This document shows, piece after piece, positions 1-5,550 of a stretch of 5,646 nucleotides of DNA; positions within the stretch are counted from its first letter, which is position 1; each line of letters opens with the position of its first letter. Location of the stretch: positions 1-5,646 of the forward strand of contig CADCWJ010000740.1 of NCBI GenBank assembly GCA_902806365.1, given 5' to 3'. This DNA comes from an uncultured Thermomicrobiales bacterium (GTDB lineage: Bacteria; Chloroflexota; Chloroflexia; Thermomicrobiales; UBA6265). The notes beneath the pieces were generated by a model. That model did no database searches. It saw only the letters and a list, made by a program, of their open reading frames with translations, and was not told the origin of the DNA. Position numbers and translations under genes: made by a program.

Positions 1-41
1 GTAACGATGCCCGACCTCTTGAGAAGTTCGCGTCTGTCCAT
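1..41 (-). CDS. 5' end of a gene for a probable Tat-exported protein (partial, runs off the left edge)
   Basis: Reading leftward from the ATG at 41-39, the visible codons give MDRRELLKRSGIVT. This matches the N-terminal region of twin-arginine signal peptides: an RR pair in the form D-R-R-E-L-L-K, close to the S/T-R-R-x-F-L-K consensus, followed by the start of an uncharged stretch. Such proteins are folded in the cytoplasm and exported by TatABC. Many are solute-binding lipoproteins or cofactor enzymes, but nothing here identifies which. An in-frame ATG at 50-48 would add MIQ. An AGGAG sequence sits 2 nt before that ATG and 11 nt before the ATG at 41, so the later start is spaced better, although neither is ideal. 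Only 14 codons are visible, so the call rests on the motif, the nearby Shine-Dalgarno sequence and the position downstream of a stop codon. Confidence 0.5.
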   Translation of the reverse strand, partial: MDRRELLKRSGIV

Positions 42-162
42 CTGGATCATGGCTCCTGTCCCATACTCGGGAGGTTTGCCGCCTGCACCAGCGGAAGGCC
101 GGATCGGGCGGAGGCAAGGTCGTCGATCGATGCCAGTGTCATACCATATATCGGACAACGAC

Positions 163-178
163 GACAGGCGCGCCTGTC
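163..178. repeat. Perfect 16-bp palindrome (possible terminator stem or operator)
   Basis: GACAGGCGCGCCTGTC reads identically on both strands. It lies about 13 bp beyond the stop codon of the exonuclease-UvrC gene and about 110 bp upstream of the Tat-signal gene. As RNA it could form a 6-bp stem with a CGCG loop. On the minus strand it is followed by GTCGTTGTCC, which is not a real U-tract, so it would be a weak intrinsic terminator at best. As DNA it could be a binding site for a dimeric regulator. The symmetry is certain; the function is not. Confidence 0.4.
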
Positions 179-191
179 CCATTCGCCCCCA

Positions 192-2309
192 TCAGGCCCC
201 GGCGGGCGCTGTGAGCAGCGCACTGGCAGTCCCGTCGTCCATGATGGCATCGTCAACCTCATGCAGGTAATCGGCGGCGATAAGCGAATCGTCGAGACGA
301 AGCACCGTATCCGCCAGCGTCATAAGGTGATCCAGGTCATGTCGGCGATCGAGGTCGAGCGGCAGGATCGCGGGATGGCCGGCCTGGCGATAGAGCCAGC
401 GATTCAGGATATTGGTCTCGTCGATCAGGTTGTGATCGACCGGTTCGAGTCGTTCCCCCGCAAAGCGCTCAAGCGTCCTCCCGAGCCGTCGAGCGAGATC
501 TGCGGCCGGCGACTCACGGGTTCCCGCGTCCGCTTGTGGTCGCACTCCATGGCTCACATCGAGCACGACATCGGCACCTGGTTCGCGATTCCCGGCTCCC
601 TGTCGCGTGCCGGCCTGGAGCTGCGCCCAGATCCGCCCCCGTAGAACGACCATCACTTCACGGAATCCGGGATCGGCGGAGGGTTGCACCAGCAGCAGAT
701 TGTGGTCCAGCTCGGCCGTCCGCAGCCGCGACTGCTCGGCGATCAGCGCGAGCGAGGTGCGCAGATCCCGTCGCAGCCTGGAGGCCCGCTCGAAATCGAG
801 CCGCTCGGCAGCTTTTTCCAGCTCGGCCCAGAGGCGCTCCTTCAGTCCCTGATCCTTGCCGTCGAGGAAATCAAGCACGTCATCGATCATCCTCCGGTAC
901 TCGTCCCGGACCGTCTGGCCCACGCATGGCCCAAGGCACTTCCCGAGATCCAGCCGGATGCACGGCTTCCCGTAGCTGGCTGGCGTCTTGAACGACCGCG
1001 TGCAGGTCCGCAGCGGGACGGCGTTGTTGATCACCTCTACCGTCCGCCGGGCGCTCGCCGCGCTCCGGTACGGCCCGAAGTAGCGCGCGCCGTCGTCCTT
1101 GCGGACCTTGGCGAGCGTGATCCGCGGCCAGGGGTTGCCGATATCGACCCGGATGTATGGATAATGCTCGAACGAGCGCATCGCCGTGTTGTAACGCGGC
1201 TGATAGCGCCGGATCAGCTGGGCTTCCAGGATCAGCGCCTGCAACTCCGTGCCGACGACCTCGGTGTCGATCCGGACCATCGATTCGAGGAGCCCGTCCA
1301 TCTTCCGCGTGTAGCCGAGCGGCTGCGAGTAGTAGGAGCTGACCCGGTCGCGCAGGTTCTTGGCCTTGCCGACGTAGATCACGTTGCCGTGCTGATCGCG
1401 CATCAGATAGACGCCGGGTTTCTTCGGAACATCGGCAAGCCAGGCCCGGTCCATCACCGCCCGGCCCCGTCCCACCCCATCCCTCGGCCGCACCCGAACC
1501 ACCGTCGCAATTCCCCGAAGCTCGTCGAGCGTACGCACCCCCTGGCGAACCGCCTCCTCGCTCAGCCGCAGCGCGACCTCACCGGTGAGCTGGGCATCTC
1601 GCCCGGCGCGATGGATCTTTCGCGGCGAGAGGCCGACCGCGACCGCGACCCGATCCAGGCTCGGCTTGCGCACGTTTTTCAGGAGCCTCACGGCCAGCCC
1701 CATCGTGTCCAGCCGTTCGTTGATCAGCGGGGCCCTGTCGGCGCGCTTGAGCTCCTCGTTGACGAAGGAGATGTCGAACGAGACATTGTGCCCCACCAGG
1801 AGCGACGAGCCGATGAACGCGACGATTCCTTCGGCTTCCTCGGCGAAGGCTGGAGCATCCTCCACGTGCGTGTTGGTGATCGTGGTCAGGTTCGAGATGT
1901 ACGCGGGAATCGCCCGTCCCGGGTTGATCAGTGTTTCCAGCCGCTCCACAAGTTGGCCGGCGCGAAACCGGTAGAGCGCGATCTCGATCACACGCTGTTT
2001 GGAGGGCCGTAATCCGGTGGTCTCGACGTCGATCGCGACGAACTCATCAAGAATCGGGAGCGTCCCGGTCTCGCCCGCGGCCGTCGCGATCGACCAGAGC
2101 CCGTCTCCGCGGAAGACGACCCGCTGATCCTCCGCCATCACCGACCGCAGGAGCGGTCGCCACAGCGCCAGCGAGCCGGTATTCCCGAAGACATGGGCAA
2201 TCAGCAGGTCTTCGCTGGCAGCGCCACCACGGCCCTGGATGTACTGGACGGCCCGTTCGCAGAGCGTGGCGTATCGCTGGTCGGCGGGAGCGGGTTCGGG
2301 AGACATCAT
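192..2309 (-). CDS. DEDDh exonuclease / UvrC-type GIY-YIG nuclease fusion protein
   Basis: This 705-residue fusion probably acts in DNA repair in the cytoplasm. Residues about 8-76 look like a winged helix ending in a GLWSIA-type wing (inferred). Residues 86-256 are a DnaQ-like 3'-5' exonuclease with all DEDDh residues: D94 and E96 in AIDVETTG, D179 in GHNVSFD, H233 and D238 in HRAGRDA. Residues 291-376 are a UvrC N-terminal GIY-YIG nuclease: GVY at 299-301, YVG at 312-314, R320, E362 and N374. It would be expected to make the incision 3' of a lesion. C436, C450, C458 and C462 match the cluster cysteines of UvrC. A UVR-like UvrB-binding helix pair spans about 490-526. The C-terminal 180 residues lack the UvrC RNase H-like nuclease and HhH region, so this is not uvrC but a Cho-like fusion of the type seen in Actinobacteria (e.g. 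Rv2191). The chosen ATG at 2309 has GGAAAG 8 nt upstream. An in-frame ATG at 2351 (719 residues) lacks a good Shine-Dalgarno sequence and overlaps the intergenic repeats; the next codon, ATG at 2306, is also possible. Confidence 0.93.
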   Translation of the reverse strand: MMSPEPAPADQRYATLCERAVQYIQGRGGAASEDLLIAHVFGNTGSLALWRPLLRSVMAEDQRVVFRGDGLWSIATAAGETGTLPILDEFVAIDVETTGLRPSKQRVIEIALYRFRAGQLVERLETLINPGRAIPAYISNLTTITNTHVEDAPAFAEEAEGIVAFIGSSLLVGHNVSFDISFVNEELKRADRAPLINERLDTMGLAVRLLKNVRKPSLDRVAVAVGLSPRKIHRAGRDAQLTGEVALRLSEEAVRQGVRTLDELRGIATVVRVRPRDGVGRGRAVMDRAWLADVPKKPGVYLMRDQHGNVIYVGKAKNLRDRVSSYYSQPLGYTRKMDGLLESMVRIDTEVVGTELQALILEAQLIRRYQPRYNTAMRSFEHYPYIRVDIGNPWPRITLAKVRKDDGARYFGPYRSAASARRTVEVINNAVPLRTCTRSFKTPASYGKPCIRLDLGKCLGPCVGQTVRDEYRRMIDDVLDFLDGKDQGLKERLWAELEKAAERLDFERASRLRRDLRTSLALIAEQSRLRTAELDHNLLLVQPSADPGFREVMVVLRGRIWAQLQAGTRQGAGNREPGADVVLDVSHGVRPQADAGTRESPAADLARRLGRTLERFAGERLEPVDHNLIDETNILNRWLYRQAGHPAILPLDLDRRHDLDHLMTLADTVLRLDDSLIAADYLHEVDDAIMDDGTASALLTAPAGA

Positions 2310-2343
2310 CGGGACTGCTTTCCGGACACGTCGGGCCTGCGGT

Positions 2344-2390
2344 AGTGTCATGCTACACTTCGATCAGTGTCCGTACACCCTCTGAAGTGG
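2344..2390. promoter_or_regulatory. Operator-like inverted-repeat array in the divergent intergenic region
   Basis: The half-site AGTGT at 2344-2348 is followed by 6 bp, ACACT at 2355-2359, 6 bp, and AGTGT at 2366-2370, giving an exact 11-bp (one helical turn) period. Four bases on, ACACC-N6-AGTGG at 2375-2390 is a second, imperfect copy of the ACACT-N6-AGTGT unit at 2355-2370, with 20 bp between unit starts. A 16-bp ACACT-N6-AGTGT frame has the same outer bases and length as the NrdR box (ACACTATATATAGTGT-like), but the central six bases do not match the AT-rich NrdR core. A 7-bp inverted pair, GCTACAC (2352-2358) and GTGTAGC (2417-2423), brackets the area. The site could control ligA, the exonuclease-UvrC gene or both. 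The repeats are seen directly; the regulator is inferred. Confidence 0.45.
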
Positions 2391-2395
2391 TCCCC

Positions 2396-2411
2396 GGTAT
2401 ATACCATATGG
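2396..2411. promoter_or_regulatory. AT-rich overlapping palindromes, candidate promoter or operator core
   Basis: Two perfect palindromes overlap: GGTATATACC at 2396-2405 and CCATATGG at 2404-2411. This is the most AT-rich stretch of the spacer and lies about 65 bp before the ligA start and about 90 bp before the fusion-gene start. TATATA or TACCAT could serve as a -10 element in either direction, but I find no convincing -35 hexamer at 16-18 bp on either strand. The 9-mer ATACCATAT recurs at 141-149, in the spacer before the Tat-signal gene. Confidence 0.35.
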
Positions 2412-2462
2412 GAGCGGTGTAGCCGTCGCCGCGATGTCCCCGCTCACCTTCGTCTCTATGCC

Positions 2463-2467
2463 AGGAG
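2463..2467 (+). promoter_or_regulatory. Ribosome-binding site of ligA
   Basis: AGGAG lies 9 nt upstream of the GTG at 2477. It supports this GTG as the ligA start; the protein then begins MADNDFQHRL, with the family's first helix intact. Confidence 0.75.
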
Positions 2468-2476
2468 CAGCGGTCC

Positions 2477-4561
2477 GTGGCGGACAACGATTTCCAGCAC
2501 CGGCTCGATGCGTTGCGCCATACGCTGGATCAATGGGCATTCGAATACTTCGTGCTCGACCAGCCAACGGCCACCGACGCCGAGTATGACGCACGGATGA
2601 ACGAGCTGCGAGCGATCGAAGCCGAGCATCCCGAACTGGTTACGGCGGAATCACCCACCCAGCGCGTCGGCTCCTTTCAGCAGTCGGACTTCTCCGAGGT
2701 GGTCCATCCCCGGCCCCTGCTTTCGCTCAGCAACGTCTATTCCCGTGAGGAGCTGGACGCATGGGCCGCTCGCGCCGAGCGCTTGTCCGGCTCGTCGGCG
2801 CTCGCGTTCGTGACCGAGCCGAAAATCGACGGGCTCGCCGTTGCCCTGACGTACGTCAATGGCCGCTTCAATCATGGCGCGACGCGGGGCAACGGAATGG
2901 TCGGCGATGACATCAGTGCCAACATCCGGGCGATCCGCTCCATCCCGGTGAACCTCCGGGCGCCGCAATCGTTCCCGATGCCGGAAACGATCGAGATCAG
3001 GGGCGAGATCTACATCCGGAAGTCCGATTTCGAGCGGCTCAACAGCGGCATCGCTGACGCTGGCGGCAAGCTCTTCATGAATTCCCGGAACGCCGCCGCG
3101 GGCTCGATCCGGCAGAAGGACACCGCGATCACGGCCCAGCGCCCACTCCGGTTGTTCGCCTACCAGATCGGTTACACGATCGGCACGGGGCTTCCGCCGA
3201 CGCATTTTGACACGCTGGGATGGCTCCGCGAGCTCGGCTTTACGACATCGCTCGATGCCGCCCGGCACACCTCGCTCGACGATGTCTGGCGGGCCTGCGA
3301 AACCTGGCTCGAACTACGGCCCACGCTCGATTTCGAGATCGACGGGACCGTGATAAAGGTCGACAGCCTCCAGCTCCAGGAGGAGATCGGATTCGTTGCG
3401 CGCGAGCCTCGGTGGGCGACGGCCTACAAGTTCCCGGCGATCCAGCAGACGACCAAGGTGCTGGACATCATCATCAACGTCGGACGAACTGGCACGCTCA
3501 ACCCGCTCGCCTTGCTCGAGCCGGTCAACATCGGCGGCGTGACCGTCAAGCGCGCAACCCTGCACAACGAGGACGAGATCGCGCGCAAGGATATCCGCAT
3601 CGGCGATACCGTGATCGTCCAGCGCGCCGGGGATGTGATCCCGCAGATCGTCAAGGTCATCGAGGAGCGTCGCACCGGAAACCAGCAACCGTACGCGATG
3701 CCCGATGCGTGCCCCTCGTGCGGCACCCCCGTACACCGCGACGAAGACGTGGCGATGCGCTATTGCACCAACGCCGCCTGCCCGGCTCAGCTCAAGGAGC
3801 GGATTCACCACTTCATCGGTCGCCCCGCGATGGACATCGACGGCCTGGGCGCCAAGCTTGCCGACCGGTTCATCGACCTCGGCTGGATCGTGGATGTCGC
3901 CAGCATCTACCAACTCGATTGGGCGAAGGTCTCCGAACTGGAAGGCATGGGCGAGACGAGCGCAGCCAACCTCGCCAGGGCAGTCGAGAAGAGCAAGAGC
4001 CAGCCGCTCTGGCGACTTATTCACGGGCTCGGTATCCGTCATGTCGGCGAGCGCACCGCCACCCTGGTCGCTGATCGATTCGGCTCGCTCGATGCCCTGA
4101 TGGGCGCCAGCGCGGCGGAGATTGAGGCGATTCCGGGGATCGGCGGTATCCTTGCCGCGAGCCTTCACGATTTCGCGCAGGAAGAACCGAATCGCCAGCT
4201 CGTCGAGCGGCTTAAGGCGGCCGGTGTGCGGACGGCCGATGAGCGATCCGCAAGCGACACAGCCCGCCATTTGGATGGGGTGACGCTCGTCCTCACCGGC
4301 AGGTTCGACGCACTGACCCGGCCAGAAGCGGAGGAGCGACTCCGGCGGGCCGGCGCGAACGTCACCAGCTCGGTATCGAAGAAAACCACAGCACTGATCG
4401 CAGGCGCGGACGCCGGCTCCAAGGTCGACAAGGCACTGGCACTCAAGGTCCCGGTGCTGGAAGAGGCCGACCTGATGACGATGCTCGACGGCCGGGTGCC
4501 CGATGCGCTATCGACCGAGGTGGCCATCACGATCGAATCCGGAGCGGCGGCCGATTCGTGA
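2477..4561 (+). CDS. ligA: NAD+-dependent DNA ligase LigA
   Basis: LigA seals 5'-phosphate/3'-OH nicks in duplex DNA during replication and repair, using NAD+ and releasing NMN and AMP. The 694 residues cover the whole family architecture. Domain Ia (about 1-70) holds Y24, D34, Y37 and D38, which bind NMN. The adenylation domain has EPKIDG with nucleophile K116, TRGNG at 136-140, EIRGE at 173-177, the NSRNAAAGS segment near 202-210, DFEIDG at 285-290, K294 and K318. An OB fold follows (about 325-405). The zinc finger is C412, C415, C430 and C435. A helix-hairpin-helix region spans about 445-585, with PGIG at 553-556, and a BRCT domain spans about 597-673. Two positions differ from E. coli LigA: F25 where the family usually has His or Tyr, and N139 where TRGDG is usual. 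The GTG start at 2477 has AGGAG 9 nt upstream. The gene diverges from the exonuclease-UvrC gene and probably reads through into the small gene 79 bp downstream. Confidence 0.98.
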   Translation: MADNDFQHRLDALRHTLDQWAFEYFVLDQPTATDAEYDARMNELRAIEAEHPELVTAESPTQRVGSFQQSDFSEVVHPRPLLSLSNVYSREELDAWAARAERLSGSSALAFVTEPKIDGLAVALTYVNGRFNHGATRGNGMVGDDISANIRAIRSIPVNLRAPQSFPMPETIEIRGEIYIRKSDFERLNSGIADAGGKLFMNSRNAAAGSIRQKDTAITAQRPLRLFAYQIGYTIGTGLPPTHFDTLGWLRELGFTTSLDAARHTSLDDVWRACETWLELRPTLDFEIDGTVIKVDSLQLQEEIGFVAREPRWATAYKFPAIQQTTKVLDIIINVGRTGTLNPLALLEPVNIGGVTVKRATLHNEDEIARKDIRIGDTVIVQRAGDVIPQIVKVIEERRTGNQQPYAMPDACPSCGTPVHRDEDVAMRYCTNAACPAQLKERIHHFIGRPAMDIDGLGAKLADRFIDLGWIVDVASIYQLDWAKVSELEGMGETSAANLARAVEKSKSQPLWRLIHGLGIRHVGERTATLVADRFGSLDALMGASAAEIEAIPGIGGILAASLHDFAQEEPNRQLVERLKAAGVRTADERSASDTARHLDGVTLVLTGRFDALTRPEAEERLRRAGANVTSSVSKKTTALIAGADAGSKVDKALALKVPVLEEADLMTMLDGRVPDALSTEVAITIESGAAADS

Positions 4562-4628
4562 TACGCTAAGGTCGTACCCGAGTACGCCTCGGATCCAAAA
4601 GACGCCGCTCCGGCGCGCCGCCGTGAGC

Positions 4629-4635
4629 GAGGAGG
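4629..4635 (+). promoter_or_regulatory. Strong ribosome-binding site of the 70-residue coiled-coil gene
   Basis: GAGGAGG lies 5 nt before the ATG at 4641. It decides the start: the in-frame GTG at 4623 and the ATG at 4503 (inside ligA) have no comparable site. Confidence 0.75.
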
Positions 4636-4640
4636 CATCC

Positions 4641-4853
4641 ATGAGCGGCTTTCTGCCTACGCGCGGGGAATCCCCAGTTCAGACGGTGCGGACGATCGGC
4701 CGGGTCGCCCAGATGATCGTCGAGCTTCGCGACGAGTATGTCGAGAAGGAGCGGGACGACGTTCTCGCCCAGATCGAGCAGCGCCTGGACGATCTGACCA
4801 GCCTCCGAGCCGAGCTGCGCGAGCGGATAGAGCAGGCGCGCTCGGACGCGTAA
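4641..4853 (+). CDS. Small coiled-coil hypothetical protein (70 residues)
   Basis: I do not recognise this protein. It begins MSGFLPTRGES. From about residue 14 to the end it is a single highly charged helix rich in Glu, Arg, Asp and Gln, with hydrophobic residues at heptad-like spacing (I19, V22, M25, I26, L29 and later L43, I46, L50, L53, L56, L60, I64), which suggests a coiled coil that dimerises or binds a partner. There is no signal peptide, membrane segment or cysteine. Evidence that it is a real gene: GAGGAGG 5 nt before the ATG, and G or C at most third codon positions. It starts 79 bp after the ligA stop with no obvious terminator between them (only a 5-bp hairpin at 4573-4586), so co-transcription with ligA is likely. 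It lacks the XseB sequence pattern despite its similar length. No function is proposed. Confidence 0.7.
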   Translation: MSGFLPTRGESPVQTVRTIGRVAQMIVELRDEYVEKERDDVLAQIEQRLDDLTSLRAELRERIEQARSDA

Positions 4854-4865
4854 GTTCATCGGCAA

Positions 4866-5459
4866 TCAGCGAGGGGCTGGAACTCCCGTCGTGCCTGGCT
4901 TCACGACCGGCTCACCGGCAGCGCACATCGGGCACGCCTCCGGAAGCCATGAATCGATCCGCTGACTCGCCAGCGCCGCCAGCGGAATCCCTCCGAACTC
5001 CACCTCCCCGCCACTCCGGTCCACCAGCACTGCAACGGCGACCACCTCGACCGGATGCCGCTCCAGCGCCGCCAGGGTCTCCCGCACCGATCCACCCGTG
5101 GTCAGGATGTCGTCCACCACCAGCACCCGCGACCCCGGCGCGAATGATGTCCCCCGCCGGAACTCGCGGCCGGCAGCTTCGTCGGACGCGCGCTCGGCAT
5201 AGGCGGCGGCGACCCGAAGTTGGCGCGCGGTCTCGAACGCGAGCAATATCCCACCCGTGGTCGGACCGACAACCACGTCGATCGCCTGGTCCCGAAAGCG
5301 CTCGACGAAGCCCCGGCAGACGTCGGATGTCGCGCCCGGATCGCGAAGCAGATCGAACTTTTCGAGGTACACATCGCCGTGCCGCCCCGACGAGAACAGG
5401 AAGTGTCCCCGCTTCAGCGCCCCGATCGCCCGCAACTGGTCCAGCGTGTCGACCATCAT
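4866..5459 (-). CDS. pyrE: Orotate phosphoribosyltransferase (Thermus-type)
   Basis: PyrE converts orotate and PRPP to orotidine 5'-phosphate and pyrophosphate, the fifth step of de novo UMP synthesis, in the cytoplasm. The 197-residue product has the type I PRTase fold. The FSSGRHGDVYLEKF segment (22-35) is the N-terminal substrate region, VVVGPTTGGILLA (62-74) is the pyrophosphate-loop region, and VLVVDDILTTGGS (112-124) is the PRPP-binding signature with its paired Asp (D116, D117). The C-terminus, with C176-P-M-C179 and KPG at 187-189, is a feature I associate with the Thermus-type PyrE subfamily. The start is the ATG at 5459: GGAGG lies 6 nt upstream. The next codon is also ATG (5456), at 9 nt spacing. 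The frame stays open to an ATG at 5561, but those 34 residues do not resemble PyrE and that ATG has no ribosome-binding site. It converges with the small coiled-coil gene, 12 bp between stop codons. Confidence 0.96.
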   Translation of the reverse strand: MMVDTLDQLRAIGALKRGHFLFSSGRHGDVYLEKFDLLRDPGATSDVCRGFVERFRDQAIDVVVGPTTGGILLAFETARQLRVAAAYAERASDEAAGREFRRGTSFAPGSRVLVVDDILTTGGSVRETLAALERHPVEVVAVAVLVDRSGGEVEFGGIPLAALASQRIDSWLPEACPMCAAGEPVVKPGTTGVPAPR

Positions 5460-5465
5460 CTCGCC

Positions 5466-5470
5466 CCTCC
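5466..5470 (-). promoter_or_regulatory. Ribosome-binding site of pyrE
   Basis: The minus strand reads AGGGGAGGGG just before the start, with the GGAGG core 6 nt from the ATG at 5459 and 9 nt from the ATG at 5456. It argues against the upstream ATG at 5561. A second strong GGAGGAG lies at 5502-5508 with no start codon at a usable distance. Confidence 0.75.
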
Positions 5471-5520
5471 CCTGACCGACCCCGTCCGTCCTCGACTGGA
5501 TCTCCTCCGGAACGCATGTG

Positions 5521-5546
5521 CAGGGGACGATCGTGTATCGTCCCTG
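5521..5546 (-). promoter_or_regulatory. Strong hairpin in the pyrE leader
   Basis: On the minus strand CAGGGACGAT, a 5-nt loop ACACG, then ATCGTCCCCTG form a stem of 8 uninterrupted pairs, extended by 2 more across a single bulged C. It lies about 60 nt before the pyrE start. No U-tract follows on either strand, so it is not a standard intrinsic terminator. It might be an mRNA processing or stability element, a Rho-linked structure, or part of a pyrimidine-responsive leader. I see no recognisable PyrR-binding consensus. Confidence 0.45.
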
Positions 5547-5550
5547 TAAG

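Noticed and set aside
47..262. Minus-strand open frame of 71 residues across the left spacer, overlapping the end of the fusion gene.
   Set aside because: It starts inside the fusion gene out of frame, lacks a ribosome-binding site and shows no recognisable motif. Its TGA overlaps the upstream candidate ATG of the Tat-signal gene, which is not enough support.
549..563. LDVSH at residues 583-587 of the fusion protein resembles the FDISH motif of the UvrC RNase H-like nuclease.
   Set aside because: It lies about 60 residues after the UVR motif instead of about 160, sits in the low-complexity linker, and none of the later motifs of that nuclease follow. It is probably coincidence.
684..2012. 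Long plus-strand open frame opposite the exonuclease-UvrC gene (442 residues).
   Set aside because: It is a GC-rich antisense shadow. It has no recognisable domain and no good ribosome-binding site, while the minus strand shows complete catalytic motifs.
2310..2351. Start of the fusion gene at the ATG at 2351.
   Set aside because: Not excluded, but the Shine-Dalgarno sequence is poor, the extra residues are low in information, and the ATG lies inside the AGTGT/ACACT repeat array, which is better explained as control DNA.
3314..4270. Minus-strand open frame opposite ligA (318 residues).
   Set aside because: It is antisense to a fully conserved LigA coding sequence, with no recognisable domain; explained by codon bias.
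4566..4865. Minus-strand open frame of 99 residues opposite the small coiled-coil gene.
   Set aside because: The plus-strand gene has a strong ribosome-binding site and coding-like third positions; the opposite frame has neither and would nearly abut pyrE.
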